From contig NZ_MUJY01000118.1 in the NCBI RefSeq assembly GCF_002286785.1, forward strand, positions 1 to 64,000: 64,000 nt of DNA. The letters are read 5' to 3'. Shown one piece after another: positions 30,886 through 40,289 of this stretch; the first letter of the stretch is position 1; each line of letters begins with the position of its first letter. Below the pieces are notes generated by a model. The model had not been told where the DNA came from. It did not search any database and worked only from the letters and a program-made list of their open reading frames with translations. This stretch comes from Pseudomonas sp. PIC25 (lineage in GTDB: Bacteria; Pseudomonadota; Gammaproteobacteria; Pseudomonadales; Pseudomonadaceae). The translations under genes and the position numbers were made by a program.

Positions 30886-32379
30886 ATGACTACCCTGACC
30901 CGCGCCGACTGGGAACAGCGTGCCCAGAGCCTGTCGATCGAAGGCCGCGCCTTCATTCATGGCGAATACACGGGCGCCGCTTCCGGCGAGACGTTCGATT
31001 GCATCAGCCCGGTCGACGGCCGTTTGCTCGGTCGTGTGGCGAGCTGCGATGCGGCCGATGCCGACCGTGCGGTGAGCGATGCACGGGCCGTCTTCGAGTC
31101 CGGCGTGTGGTCGCGCCTGGCACCGGTCAAGCGCAAGGAGAGGATGATCCGCTTCGCCGACCTGCTGGATGCCCATGCCGAGGAGCTGGCCCTGCTGGAA
31201 ACCCTGGACATGGGCAAGCCGATCGGCGATTCGCTGAATATCGACGTGCCCGCCGCATCCCGTGCCATTCGCTGGAGCGGCGAGGCGATCGACAAGATCT
31301 ACGACGAAGTGGCCGCTACCCCGCACAACGAGCTGGGCCTGGTGACCCGTGAGCCGGTGGGCGTGGTCGCTGCCATCGTGCCGTGGAACTTCCCCCTGCT
31401 GATGGCCTGCTGGAAACTCGGCCCGGCATTGGCCACCGGTAACTCGGTGGTGCTCAAGCCGTCCGAGAAGTCGCCGCTGACCGCCATCCGCATCGCCCAG
31501 CTGGCCATCGAGGCCGGCATCCCCGCCGGTGTGCTCAACGTGCTGCCGGGTTATGGCCATACCGTGGGCAAGGCACTGGCGCTGCACATGGATGTCGATA
31601 CCCTGGTCTTCACCGGTTCGACCCGGATCGCCAAGCAACTGATGATCTACGCCGGCGAATCGAACATGAAGCGGGTCTGGCTCGAGGCGGGCGGCAAGAG
31701 CCCGAACATCGTCTTCGCCGATGCGCCCGATCTCCAGGCGGCCGCCGAAGCTGCGGCAGGTGCCATTGCCTTCAACCAGGGCGAGGTCTGCACCGCCGGT
31801 TCGCGCCTGCTGGTGGAGCGTTCGATCAAGGATCGTTTCGTGCCCATGGTGGTCGAGGCCCTGAAGGCCTGGAAGCCGGGCAATCCGTTGGACCCGGCCA
31901 CCAACGTCGGCGCGCTGGTGGATACCCAGCAGTTGAACACCGTGCTCGGCTACATCGAAGCCGGCCATGCCGAAGGCGCCAAGCTGATGACGGGTGGCAA
32001 GCGCGCTCTCGAGGAAACCGGTGGCGTCTATGTCGAGCCGACCCTGTTCGACGGCGTGAGCAACGCGATGAAGATCGCCCGCGAGGAAATCTTCGGCCCG
32101 GTGTTGTCGGTGATCGCCTTCGACTCCGTCGAAGAGGCCGTGCAGATCGCCAACGATACGCCCTATGGCCTGGCCGCGGCCGTCTGGACCAGCAACCTGT
32201 CCAGGGCTCACCTCGCCGCCAAGGCGTTGCGCGCCGGCAGCGTATGGGTGAATCAGTACGACGGCGGCGACATGACCGCGCCGTTCGGTGGCTTCAAGCA
32301 GTCGGGCAATGGCCGCGATAAGTCGCTGCACGCGTTCGACAAGTACACCGAACTGAAAGCCACCTGGATCAAGCTGTAA
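30886..32379 (+). CDS. pauC: gamma-glutamyl-aminoaldehyde / aminobutyraldehyde dehydrogenase PauC
   Basis: A 497-residue NAD(P)-dependent aldehyde dehydrogenase. The catalytic cysteine is C302 (NQGEVCTAGSR), the general-base glutamate E267 (LEAGGKSPN), and the nucleotide-binding VFTGSTRIAK lies near 241-250. In P. aeruginosa PA5312 (PauC/KauB) oxidises the aldehydes made by PauB enzymes in putrescine, cadaverine and agmatine breakdown. The divergent transaminase and the PauB-like oxidase within 10 kb support this role. The length is normal. Confidence 0.92.
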   Translation: MTTLTRADWEQRAQSLSIEGRAFIHGEYTGAASGETFDCISPVDGRLLGRVASCDAADADRAVSDARAVFESGVWSRLAPVKRKERMIRFADLLDAHAEELALLETLDMGKPIGDSLNIDVPAASRAIRWSGEAIDKIYDEVAATPHNELGLVTREPVGVVAAIVPWNFPLLMACWKLGPALATGNSVVLKPSEKSPLTAIRIAQLAIEAGIPAGVLNVLPGYGHTVGKALALHMDVDTLVFTGSTRIAKQLMIYAGESNMKRVWLEAGGKSPNIVFADAPDLQAAAEAAAGAIAFNQGEVCTAGSRLLVERSIKDRFVPMVVEALKAWKPGNPLDPATNVGALVDTQQLNTVLGYIEAGHAEGAKLMTGGKRALEETGGVYVEPTLFDGVSNAMKIAREEIFGPVLSVIAFDSVEEAVQIANDTPYGLAAAVWTSNLSRAHLAAKALRAGSVWVNQYDGGDMTAPFGGFKQSGNGRDKSLHAFDKYTELKATWIKL

Positions 32380-32500
32380 GCGAAGGCGCGGCGGAACCCG
32401 CAAGGCTCCCCGCGCTCTATCGGTCAGGGCCGCCCGTATCGGGGGCGAGCACCTGATCGGCAAGGTCGGCCCTTCGGGCCGGCTCACACGAGCCATACCC

Positions 32501-32532
32501 GCGGCCGGGTTTCCTTTGGGGAACCCGGCCGC
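32501..32532. terminator. strong hairpin downstream of pauC
   Basis: GCGGCCGGGTT pairs perfectly with AACCCGGCCGC, extended by three more pairs (one wobble) to a four-base loop, giving a stem of about 14 pairs. It lies between pauC and the MFS gene and may terminate pauC or attenuate read-through. It has only a short T stretch (three Ts) after it. Confidence 0.5.
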
Positions 32533-32586
32533 GTGCATTTCGCGCCGAGCGATTCGGACGGCTCCGGAGGGAGTGGGAGAAGAGCG

Positions 32587-33735
32587 ATGCGTTGGGCAAC
32601 CTATTTCGCGGTCTGTGCGTCGGTGATCAGTGTCGGCCTGGCGCTGGGCGTGACCCTGCCGCTGGTGTCGTTGCGCCTGGAAGGCTGGGGCTACGGGCAA
32701 TTCGCGATTGGTGTGATGGCGGCCATGCCGGCGGTGGGCGTGCTGTTCGGCGCCAGCCTGGCCGGGCGCCTCGCCGCCTGGATCGGTACGCCGCGGCTGA
32801 TGCGCCTGTGTCTTCTGGCGGGGGCGCTGTCCGTGCTCCTGCTGGCGCTGCTGCCGAGCTACCCCCTGTGGTTGCTGCTGCGTCTGTTGATCGGTGTGGT
32901 GCTGACCGTGGTGTTTATCCTCGGCGAAAGCTGGATCAACCAGCTCGCCGTCGAACAGTGGCGCGGTCGTCTGGTGGCGCTGTACGGCACCGGTTATGCC
33001 CTCAGCCAGTTGTCCGGCCCGCTGTTGCTAGGCCTGCTCGGCACCGCCGACGACATCGGCTTCTGGACCGGCGCCTGCCTGCTGGTGGGTGGGTCCCTGT
33101 TGCTGCTCGGGCGTGATGGCGCGCCCAATGTGGAAGCCCACGGCAATGCCTGGCGCGACCTGGTCCGGTTCTCCCGGCGGATGCCTGCGGTGGCCTGGGC
33201 CGTGGTGTTGTTCGCGGCGTTCGAGGCGATGATCCTCACCCTCCTGCCGATCTACGGGCTGCGCCAGGGGTTCAGCCAGGAAACCGCCTTGCTGATGGCC
33301 AGCGTCGTGGTGGTTGGCGATGCCGTGTTGCAGTTGCCGGTCGGCTGGCTGGCCGACCGGGTGCCGCGCCAGTCATTGTTCCGTACCTGCGGTGTGGCGT
33401 TGCTGGTGTCGAGCCTGGGCATGCCGGTGTTGCTGCAGACGCCGCTGATCTGGCCGTTGCTGGTGCTGTTCGGCGCGAGCGCGGGCGGTCTGTTCACCCT
33501 GTCGTTGATCCTCATCGGCGAACGCTTCCGTGACGATGCCCTGGTGCGCGCCAACGCCCATGTCGCCCAGCTCTGGGGAATTGGCTGCCTGCTCGGCCCG
33601 TTGACCACCGGCGCCGCCAGCCAGTGGTTGAGCGGCCATGCCTTGCCGTTGGTGATGGCTCTGGGGGCGGCGGGCTTCGTGTTCCTGGCTTGGCAGCGCG
33701 CGGCGATCGGCGGGCCGGCGGAGGCGATGGACTGA
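32587..33735 (+). CDS. MFS family transporter
   Basis: A 382-residue inner-membrane protein with about 12 hydrophobic segments. It starts MRWATYFAVCASVIS, continues with VTLPLVSLRLEGWGYGQFAIGV, and has the MFS loop 2-3 signature LAGRLAAWIGTPRLM and a second half beginning around FEAMILTLLPIYGL. It resembles the YcaD-like small-molecule transporter group. The substrate is unknown. The ATG at 32587 follows a GGGAG-rich site; a longer start at 32533 adds 18 polar residues. Position next to pauC hints at polyamine or amino acid movement, but this is inferred. Confidence 0.88.
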   Translation: MRWATYFAVCASVISVGLALGVTLPLVSLRLEGWGYGQFAIGVMAAMPAVGVLFGASLAGRLAAWIGTPRLMRLCLLAGALSVLLLALLPSYPLWLLLRLLIGVVLTVVFILGESWINQLAVEQWRGRLVALYGTGYALSQLSGPLLLGLLGTADDIGFWTGACLLVGGSLLLLGRDGAPNVEAHGNAWRDLVRFSRRMPAVAWAVVLFAAFEAMILTLLPIYGLRQGFSQETALLMASVVVVGDAVLQLPVGWLADRVPRQSLFRTCGVALLVSSLGMPVLLQTPLIWPLLVLFGASAGGLFTLSLILIGERFRDDALVRANAHVAQLWGIGCLLGPLTTGAASQWLSGHALPLVMALGAAGFVFLAWQRAAIGGPAEAMD

Positions 33736-33821
33736 CTGGTCCCTGGCTGGCGGCTTGCGCCCCATCAGTCTAGGTTTGTTGGGCGCGGCCGAATCCCGGC
33801 CGGATCGCCGAGGGACAAGGC

Positions 33822-34778
33822 ATGTACAAGGGCATGGCTATGTTGGGCATGGGGATCGCCGGCGTTACAACGGCGTTGGCGGCCGATCTTCCGGGGAGCA
33901 CCGATCATCCGCTCATTCCGCGTTACCAGGATGCGGAGATTATCAAGTACGAAACTCAGGCCTACGCCGACCGGCGTTTTTTCAACGCCCCGGCCAAGGC
34001 GTATGGCGGCCTGGAGAAGAATCTCGCATCGACCGTTGCCTTGGAGGGCAAGCTCACTCGCCTGGTCTACCGCGTCCCGGCGGAACGCACGCCGCTGGAA
34101 GTGCTGCGCAACTACCAACAGGCATTGCAGGACGCCGGCTTCGAAGAGCTGTTCGCCTGCGAGAGGGAGGCTTGCGGTGGACGCAACTTCAATCATGCCG
34201 TCACCACCGACAACGACCTGCGCGAATACCAGCAGGACCAGCGCTACCTACTCTCGCGCCTGTCGCGTCCGGAGGGGGATGTGTATGCCGCGCTCTACGT
34301 GGTGCTGAACAAGAGTGGCGGTGGGGAGAACCGAGGGCGCAGCATGATCCAGTTGGACGTGCTGGAACAGAAACCCATGGAGCAACGCATGGTGGTAGTC
34401 GATGCACCCGCCATGCAGCGTGATCTCGATAGCAAGGGCCGGGTCGCCCTGTATGGCATCTTCTTCGACTTCGACAAGGACAGCATGCGCGCCGACTCCA
34501 AGCCGCAACTCGATGAAATCGCCGCGTTGCTGAAGGCCAGTCCGATGCGCGTGCTGGTGGTCGGGCACAGCGATGCCAAGGGTGCGCTGGATTACAACCG
34601 CGAGCTGTCGCAGCGGCGTGCCCAGTCCATCGTCGAAGCGTTGGTACGGGACTACGGTATCGCCCGCGAGCGGCTCAGCGCGGTGGGTGTCGGCATGGCC
34701 GCCCCGGTGGCGAGCAACCGGACCGAAGAGGGGCGGGCGCAGAACCGGAGGGTGGAGTTGGTCGACCGCGGCGAATGA
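33822..34778 (+). CDS. DUF4892-OmpA domain exported protein
   Basis: A 318-residue protein with a signal peptide (MYKGMAMLGMGIAGVTTALA, cleavage near residue 20). The N-terminal part (about 25-190: HPLIPRYQDAEI, YETQAYADRRFF, LTRLVYRVPAERTPLEVLRNY) matches the DUF4892 pattern. The C-terminal part (about 208-316) is an OmpA-like peptidoglycan-binding domain with FDFDKDSMRADSKPQLDEIA, VLVVGHSDAKG and the arginine-containing NRRVELVDRG. It is probably anchored at the outer envelope. The exact role is unknown. Confidence 0.85.
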   Translation: MYKGMAMLGMGIAGVTTALAADLPGSTDHPLIPRYQDAEIIKYETQAYADRRFFNAPAKAYGGLEKNLASTVALEGKLTRLVYRVPAERTPLEVLRNYQQALQDAGFEELFACEREACGGRNFNHAVTTDNDLREYQQDQRYLLSRLSRPEGDVYAALYVVLNKSGGGENRGRSMIQLDVLEQKPMEQRMVVVDAPAMQRDLDSKGRVALYGIFFDFDKDSMRADSKPQLDEIAALLKASPMRVLVVGHSDAKGALDYNRELSQRRAQSIVEALVRDYGIARERLSAVGVGMAAPVASNRTEEGRAQNRRVELVDRGE

Positions 34779-34779
34779 A

Positions 34780-36333
34780 TCAAAGCATCTTTTCCAGGCC
34801 GATAGCCTGGGACAGCCAGGCATTGAAGCGCCGCCAGAGGCCGCCGGGCTCCTTGTCCAGGGTATGCCGGCGGCCGTTGTCCTCGGCGATCCAGATCAGC
34901 CGCGAGCGACCGTCACGTTTTTCCAGGCGCACTTCGTAGCTAATGGCCGGCGACATACCTTCCAGTGTCAGCGCTCGCACTTCCTCGGCCAGGGGCCGGC
35001 TGTCCACCACGATGCCCACCTCGGTGTTCCAAAGCACCGAGCGCGGGTCTAGGTTGAGTGAGCCGATGAAAACCTTCTGCCGGTCGAAGACCATCGCCTT
35101 GCTGTGCAGGCTGGAGTTCGACGAGCCGCTGCTGCCCAGTGAGATCCCGCTCGTCTGGTCCGGTTGCCGGCGCAGTTCGAACAGCTTCACGCCATGTTCC
35201 AGCAACGGTTTGCGATAGGGAGCGTAGCCACCGTGCACGGCGGGAACATCGGTGGCTTCCAGCGAGTTGGTCAGCAGGCTGACGGCAACACCATGGTCGG
35301 CGCGGTTGGTCAGGTAGCCGAGGCCGGTGTCGGCGGGCACCAGATAGGCGGAAACCAGCAGCAGCTCCTTGCTGACCTTTGCCAGCTCAGGCCCGAGCTG
35401 ATGGGTGAGGAGGAGCTGCGGGTCCGGCTCGCCACGCGCCAGCACCTTGCTGGGAGCGTCCCAGAGCGCCTGGCTGTGGGCCCAGGTCAGTTCGTTCAGC
35501 CAGTCGCGCAGGCGCGGGTTCTGCTGGTAGGCCATCAGGCGGCGGTAGATGCGCGGGCGATCCTGGCGCGAGGCTTCGAGGTAGGCGCTCAGCTCTTGGC
35601 GCAGGTCGAGCAGATCTTCGACGGTCGGTGGGCTCCAGAGGAACTGCTGGATCGGCTTGCTTAGCGCGCTGTTCCAGTACTGGTCGAAACTATGCGCCAG
35701 TTGTTCGGCCACCGGCCCGGCGCTGAGCAGGTCGATATCGGTGAAGTTCAGGTCCGGCTTGGCGTCGAAATATTCGTCCCCGAGGTTGCGCCCGCCGACG
35801 ATGGCCACGCTGCTGTCGGCCAGCCATAGCTTGTTGTGCATGCGCCGGTGCTGCCGCGACAGGTTGAGAAGGCGCCCCAGGGTGCGGGTAACGCCGGTGC
35901 TGCGACCCAGGTGCAGCGGATTGAAGACGCGCACGTGGATTTGTGGATGGGCGGCAAGCACGGCGATCTCGGCGTCGATATCCGCGCTGGTGGTGTCGTC
36001 CAGCAGCAGGCGCACGCGGACGCCGCGGTCGGCCGCCTGCAATAGCTCGTGTACCAGTGCACGGGTACTGAAACCGTCGTGGACGATGTAGTACTGCAGG
36101 TCGAGGCTGCGCCGGGCCGTGCGGATCAGCTCGGCGCGAACGCTGAAGGCCTCGGTGTTGTCGGCCAGCAGGCGAAAGCCGGACTGCCCCTGCGGATGCT
36201 CGCGGGCGAGCCGCTGCACCGTGGCGCCGAGCAGCGACTCCCGCGACGCCAGGGCTTGGGTTGGTACCGGCTGGTTCGGGCTGGCGCAGCCGGCCAGGCA
36301 GAGCAAGGCCAACAACAGTAGGCAGACGCGCAC
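34780..36333 (-). CDS. phospholipase D family lipoprotein
   Basis: A 517-residue protein with a lipobox (LCLAGC, lipidated cysteine 16). Two HKD motifs are present: HNK at 166-168 followed by GGRNLGDEYFD, and HSK at 410-412 followed by FIGSLNLDPRS. This is the layout of the cardiolipin synthase/phospholipase D superfamily. The lipidated form and the tail, which has no extra membrane helix, suggest a periplasmic envelope enzyme rather than classical ClsA. The substrate is uncertain. It is convergent with the OmpA-domain gene, separated by one base. Confidence 0.87.
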   Translation of the reverse strand: MRVCLLLLALLCLAGCASPNQPVPTQALASRESLLGATVQRLAREHPQGQSGFRLLADNTEAFSVRAELIRTARRSLDLQYYIVHDGFSTRALVHELLQAADRGVRVRLLLDDTTSADIDAEIAVLAAHPQIHVRVFNPLHLGRSTGVTRTLGRLLNLSRQHRRMHNKLWLADSSVAIVGGRNLGDEYFDAKPDLNFTDIDLLSAGPVAEQLAHSFDQYWNSALSKPIQQFLWSPPTVEDLLDLRQELSAYLEASRQDRPRIYRRLMAYQQNPRLRDWLNELTWAHSQALWDAPSKVLARGEPDPQLLLTHQLGPELAKVSKELLLVSAYLVPADTGLGYLTNRADHGVAVSLLTNSLEATDVPAVHGGYAPYRKPLLEHGVKLFELRRQPDQTSGISLGSSGSSNSSLHSKAMVFDRQKVFIGSLNLDPRSVLWNTEVGIVVDSRPLAEEVRALTLEGMSPAISYEVRLEKRDGRSRLIWIAEDNGRRHTLDKEPGGLWRRFNAWLSQAIGLEKML

Positions 36334-36389
36334 GGAACCTCCGTGGCGGATGATTGTTTCCAGGTTAGACGCCGGTTGGCTGGCAAGAT

Positions 36390-37838
36390 TCAGCGGGCCG
36401 ACGACTCCTCCGGTCCCGTCTCCTGTTCCGCGAGCAGTGCCGAGACGGTTTCGCCGACACGGCGCACGGCCTGTTCCTGCCGTGCGTCGGGCTTGGGAGC
36501 GAAGTTCATCCGCAGGCAGTTCCGGTATTTGCCCGCGGCGGAAAAGATACTGCCCGGTGCCACCTGCACCTTGTGCGGCGTCAGCAGACGGTTGAGGCGC
36601 TGGCTATCGAAGCCCTGTGGCATCTCCACCCAGAGCATGAAACCGCCCTGCGGCTGGCTGACCCGGGTGCCGGCGGGGAAGTACTGGCTGACCCAGCCGG
36701 TCATCAGTTCGCGACCACGGGCGTACTGGCTGCGCATGCGCCGCAGGTGCGGCTCGTACAGACCGCCACCGATGAACTCGGCCAGTGCCAGCTGCGGTAG
36801 CTGGGCGCTCATGCCGGTGCTCATGTATTTCATGTGCAGCACCCGCTGCAGATAGCGGCCGGGGGCGATCCAGCCAATGCGCAGGCCCGGCGCCAGGGTT
36901 TTCGAGAAGGAACTGCACAGCAGCACACGGCCGTCTTCGTCGAATGACTTGATGGTGCGCGGGCGCGGGTAACGGTAGGCCAGCTCGCCGTAGATATCGT
37001 CCTCGATGATCGCCACATCGTAGCGCTGGGCCAGCTCCAGCAGGGCGCGCTTGTTGGTCTCGGGCATGATGTAGCCGAGCGGGTTGTTGCAGCTCGGCGT
37101 CAGTTGGATGGCCTTGATCGGCCACTGCTCCAGCGCCATTTCCAGCGCCTCCAGGCTAATACCGGTGAGCGGATCGGTCGGCAGCTCGAGGGCCTTGAGG
37201 CCGAAGCCCTTGAGCGCCTGCATCACACCGTGGAAGCTCGGCGAGTCCACCGCCACGATGTCGCCGGGCTGGCAGATGGCGCGCAGCGCGGCGGATAGTG
37301 CCTCGTGACAGCCGGTGGTGATGACGATGTCTTCGGGCGGGATGCGGCAGCCGGAGTCCAGCACCAGACGCGAAATCTGTTCGCGCAGGCTGATCTCGCC
37401 TTCCACACAGCCATAGCTCAACTCTTTCAGGCTCTGGCGCCGGCTCAGGCGCGACAGGCTCCGCAGCAGGGGCTTGAGGGTCGGTGCCTCTATATCGGGG
37501 ATGCCACGGCCGAGCTGCACCACGTCGCCATAGGGCGGCGTGCTGACCAGCTCCAGCACTTGGTCCCACTGCGACACTTCCACCGGGCGCTGCGCTGTAC
37601 GGCTCACCATGGGCAGTGCCGGCTTCTGTCTGCTCGGAGGCACGAAGTAACCGGACTTCGGCCGCGGCTCCACCAGGCCGTCGTCTTCCAACTGGCGATA
37701 GGCCTGTTGCACGGTGCTCAGGCTGACGCCGTGCTCCTGGCTGAGGGCACGGACCGAGGGCAGGCGGTCGCCCGGCAGATAGAGCCCTTGCTGGATGCGG
37801 GAGCCGATCAGCTCCGCGAGCCTTACATACAGAGTCAT
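36390..37838 (-). CDS. MocR/PdxR-type GntR regulator with aminotransferase domain
   Basis: A 482-residue regulator. Residues 1-75 form a GntR winged helix (LAELIGSRIQQGLYLPGDRLPS, split here, then SLSTVQQAYRQLEDDGLVE). Residues about 100-480 are a fold-type I aminotransferase-like domain, with the PLP lysine in SSFSKTLAPGLRIGW and NNPLGYIMP / VAIIEDDIYGEL before it. Such proteins sense PLP or its amino-acid adducts. The divergent DUF1127 gene is the nearest candidate target. As I recall, in P. aeruginosa a similar MocR-DUF1127 pair lies beside sutA rather than here. Confidence 0.92.
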   Translation of the reverse strand: MTLYVRLAELIGSRIQQGLYLPGDRLPSVRALSQEHGVSLSTVQQAYRQLEDDGLVEPRPKSGYFVPPSRQKPALPMVSRTAQRPVEVSQWDQVLELVSTPPYGDVVQLGRGIPDIEAPTLKPLLRSLSRLSRRQSLKELSYGCVEGEISLREQISRLVLDSGCRIPPEDIVITTGCHEALSAALRAICQPGDIVAVDSPSFHGVMQALKGFGLKALELPTDPLTGISLEALEMALEQWPIKAIQLTPSCNNPLGYIMPETNKRALLELAQRYDVAIIEDDIYGELAYRYPRPRTIKSFDEDGRVLLCSSFSKTLAPGLRIGWIAPGRYLQRVLHMKYMSTGMSAQLPQLALAEFIGGGLYEPHLRRMRSQYARGRELMTGWVSQYFPAGTRVSQPQGGFMLWVEMPQGFDSQRLNRLLTPHKVQVAPGSIFSAAGKYRNCLRMNFAPKPDARQEQAVRRVGETVSALLAEQETGPEESSAR

Positions 37839-37991
37839 TGGGAGTGTTAGCTGACCATACAGATAGAGGGCAAAATAGACCATTCAGAGCCTTTTTGCCC
37901 AGCTCTGTATGACGGAAATTTGCCTGCTGTGAATCTGTATCGTCGATGGAGTAAGCGCCATTCTGTCTACTCGGACAGAGGAGGACAGACG

Positions 37992-38225
37992 ATGCGCGAA
38001 TGGAGCGAGGTACTGGTTGTCACGCGAGAACGGGATGCGCAGGCGGGAGGCATCCGCTTCACTACGGGAAACGCCGGGGAAGGACGCTGGCAGCGCTTCT
38101 GGCGGCGCTTGACCACCCGGCACGCCCTGGCGCACCTGGATGATGCCCAATTGCGCGACATCGGCCTGACCCGGCAGGAGGCGCTGGCGGAGGTGTATAG
38201 GCCGGTCTGGCAGCTCTGGGACTAA
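37992..38225 (+). CDS. DUF1127 small protein
   Basis: A 77-residue basic protein. The C-terminal half (about 35-72) has the DUF1127/YjiS pattern: WRRLTTRHALAHLDDAQLRD and IGLTRQEALAEVYRPVW. A clear GAGGAGGA ribosome site lies ahead of the ATG. Small DUF1127 proteins act in RNA and carbon metabolism in some alphaproteobacteria; the role here is unknown. The gene diverges from the MocR regulator, and its stop overlaps the convergent FAD oxidoreductase stop. Confidence 0.88.
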   Translation: MREWSEVLVVTRERDAQAGGIRFTTGNAGEGRWQRFWRRLTTRHALAHLDDAQLRDIGLTRQEALAEVYRPVWQLWD

Positions 38226-39535
38226 AAGAGGTCCTTGAGCCGATACCAGAGCATCCCCAGTGCCAGCAGTGGTGAGCGCAGGCGCGGGCCGCCAGGGAAG
38301 GTCAGGTGCGGGACCCGGGCGAACAGGTCAAGGCCGCGGCTTTCCCGGCCGGCGATGGCCTCGGCGAGCAGCTTGCCGGCCAGGTGCGTGGCGTTCAGCC
38401 CGTGGCCGGAGTAGGCCTGGGCGAAGTACACGTTGGGCTGGTCCGGCAGCCGGCCGATCTGCGGCAGGCGGTTGGCACCGATACCGATCATTCCGCCCCA
38501 CTGGTAGTCGATGCGCGCGTCGGCGAGCTGCGGAAATACCTTCAGCATCTTTGGTCGCATGTAGGCGGCGATGTCGGCGGGGTCGCGTCCCGAATAGTGG
38601 CAGGCGCCACCGAACAGCAGGCGGCGGTCGGCGGACAGGCGGAAATAATCCAGGGCGACCCGCTGGTCGCAGACCGCCATGTTCTGCGGCAGCAGCTCGC
38701 GCGCCAGGGCCTCGTCCAGCGGCTCGGTGGCGATGATGTAGCTGCCGGCCGGCAGCACCTTGCCGGCCAGCTCGGGCTGCAAGCCATTGATGTAGGCGTT
38801 GCAGGCGATCACCAGGGTGCGGGCACGCACCGTTCCCCGTTCGCCATGGATGCGCAGCTCGCTGCCGTAGTCGATGCGCGTGATTGGCGATTGCTCGAAA
38901 AACCGCACGCCCAGGCTCTGCGCCACGGATGCCTCGCCGAGCGCCAGGTTGAGCGGATGCAGATGCCCGGACCCCATGTCGATGAGACCGCCCAGGTAGC
39001 GATCGGAGCCAACCACGCTGTGCATCTCCTCCGCCGGAACCAGGCGAAGCTCGTGGCGGTAGCCGAGCGCCTTGAGATCGTCGTAACTGGCCTGGAAGTC
39101 CTCCACATGGCGTGGTTTGGTGGCCAGGTCGCAGTAGCCCCAGGTCAGATCGCAGGGAATGGCATGACGGGCGATACGCTCGCGGACGATCTCCACCGCT
39201 TCCAGGCCCATCATCTTGAGGGCTTTCACGCCTTCGTCGCCGATCACCGGGCGGAACTGTTCGAGATCGTGGCCGACGCCGCGGATCAATTGCCCGCCGT
39301 TGCGTCCGCTGGCGCCCCAGCCGATCCGGCGGGCTTCCAGCAACACCACCGACAGACCGCGCTCGGCCAGTTCGATGGCGGTATTCAGGCCGGTGAAGCC
39401 GCCGCCGACGATGCAGACATCGGCCTGCTCGTCCCCGGTCAGGGGAGGGAAGGCCAGTTGCCGATTAGCCGTGGCGGCGTAATAAGAAGGGGCATGCTGC
39501 TCGGTATGAACGGGCTGGCGAGCGCGGGCATCCAT
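38222..39535 (-). CDS. pauB4: FAD-dependent polyamine oxidoreductase (PauB-like)
   Basis: A 437-residue DAO-family flavoprotein with the N-terminal FAD motif CIVGGGFTGLNTAIELAERG at about 41-60, GASGRNGGQ near 72-80, and the C-terminal GGMIGIGANRLPQIGR and AYSGHGLNATHLAGK. It oxidises gamma-glutamylated diamines to aldehydes in the PauA-PauB-PauC route, most likely corresponding to PA5309 (PauB4). The next steps are in this window (pauC at 30886) and the regulator PauR is at 43162. Related enzymes act on other amines, so the substrate remains inferred. Confidence 0.85.
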   Translation of the reverse strand: MDARARQPVHTEQHAPSYYAATANRQLAFPPLTGDEQADVCIVGGGFTGLNTAIELAERGLSVVLLEARRIGWGASGRNGGQLIRGVGHDLEQFRPVIGDEGVKALKMMGLEAVEIVRERIARHAIPCDLTWGYCDLATKPRHVEDFQASYDDLKALGYRHELRLVPAEEMHSVVGSDRYLGGLIDMGSGHLHPLNLALGEASVAQSLGVRFFEQSPITRIDYGSELRIHGERGTVRARTLVIACNAYINGLQPELAGKVLPAGSYIIATEPLDEALARELLPQNMAVCDQRVALDYFRLSADRRLLFGGACHYSGRDPADIAAYMRPKMLKVFPQLADARIDYQWGGMIGIGANRLPQIGRLPDQPNVYFAQAYSGHGLNATHLAGKLLAEAIAGRESRGLDLFARVPHLTFPGGPRLRSPLLALGMLWYRLKDLF

Positions 39536-39645
39536 GTGCGAAATCCTGACGGAAGTGTTTGGAAAGTTTTACAGAGTCGTCAGGCTATAGAGTTTTAGCT
39601 GCAAGCGGAAGCCGCCCAGGCGTCGACCCGGGGCGGAGTCCCGGA

Positions 39646-40134
39646 TCAGTCGGGAATCGGCAGGTTCAGCGATTCCTTGACCTCTTCCATCACGATATAG
39701 CTCTTCGACTCCCGCACGTGGGGCAGCTTGAGCAGTATGTCGCCGAGCAGCTTGCGGTAGGAGGCCATCTCGTTGATACGCGCCTTCACCAGGTAGTCGA
39801 AGTCGCCCGAGACCAGGTGGCACTCCAGCACATGGGGCAGCTTGAGCACGGCGCGGCGGAACTCCTCGAAGATGTCGCCGGACTTGTAGGCCAGGCTGAT
39901 TTCCACGAACACCAGCAGGTTGGCCTTCAGGTGCTGCGGGTTGAGCCGCGCGGAGTAGCCCATGATGATGCCTTCGCGCTCCAGCCGGCGGACGCGCTCG
40001 GTGCACGGCGTGGTGGACAGGCCGACGCGCTCGCCCAGCTCGGTGAAGGAAATCCGTCCGTCCTGCTGCAGGATGCGCAGGATATTGCGGTCAATCTTGT
40101 CCAGCTCCCGCTTGGTCTGATGCTGGGTGCGCAT
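39646..40134 (-). CDS. dadR: Lrp/AsnC family regulator of the dad operon (DadR)
   Basis: A 162-residue leucine-responsive regulator. The N-terminal helix-turn-helix (residues about 15-55) reads [20 protein letters not shown]. The C-terminal Asp-specific RAM domain covers about 70-150, with [17 protein letters not shown]. In P. aeruginosa DadR (PA5308) activates dadA in response to L-alanine. It diverges from dadA, separated by 155 bp, with an AT-rich centre suitable for binding. The ATG at 40134 gives the usual length. Confidence 0.95.
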   Translation of the reverse strand: MRTQHQTKRELDKIDRNILRILQQDGRISFTELGERVGLSTTPCTERVRRLEREGIIMGYSARLNPQHLKANLLVFVEISLAYKSGDIFEEFRRAVLKLPHVLECHLVSGDFDYLVKARINEMASYRKLLGDILLKLPHVRESKSYIVMEEVKESLNLPIPD

Positions 40135-40224
40135 GGGTAATGCCCCTCCGTCGAAAGCGTTTCCGCCAAGAATTCTCGCCAAATATAGCTATCAATATAG
40201 TGAAAAGCACTGGACATGCCTCCC

Positions 40225-40230
40225 TATACT
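40225..40230 (+). promoter_or_regulatory. -10 box of the dadA promoter
   Basis: TATACT lies 60 bp ahead of the dadA ATG. No good -35 hexamer is present, which fits a promoter activated by the divergently encoded Lrp-type DadR. An A/T-rich stretch at about 40180-40205, just upstream, is the probable regulator site. Confidence 0.45.
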
Positions 40231-40289
40231 GCGCCGCATTACGGTTCTATTCAGCGACGCCCGGAGAATCTCGGGTCGAGGAGGCAGCG

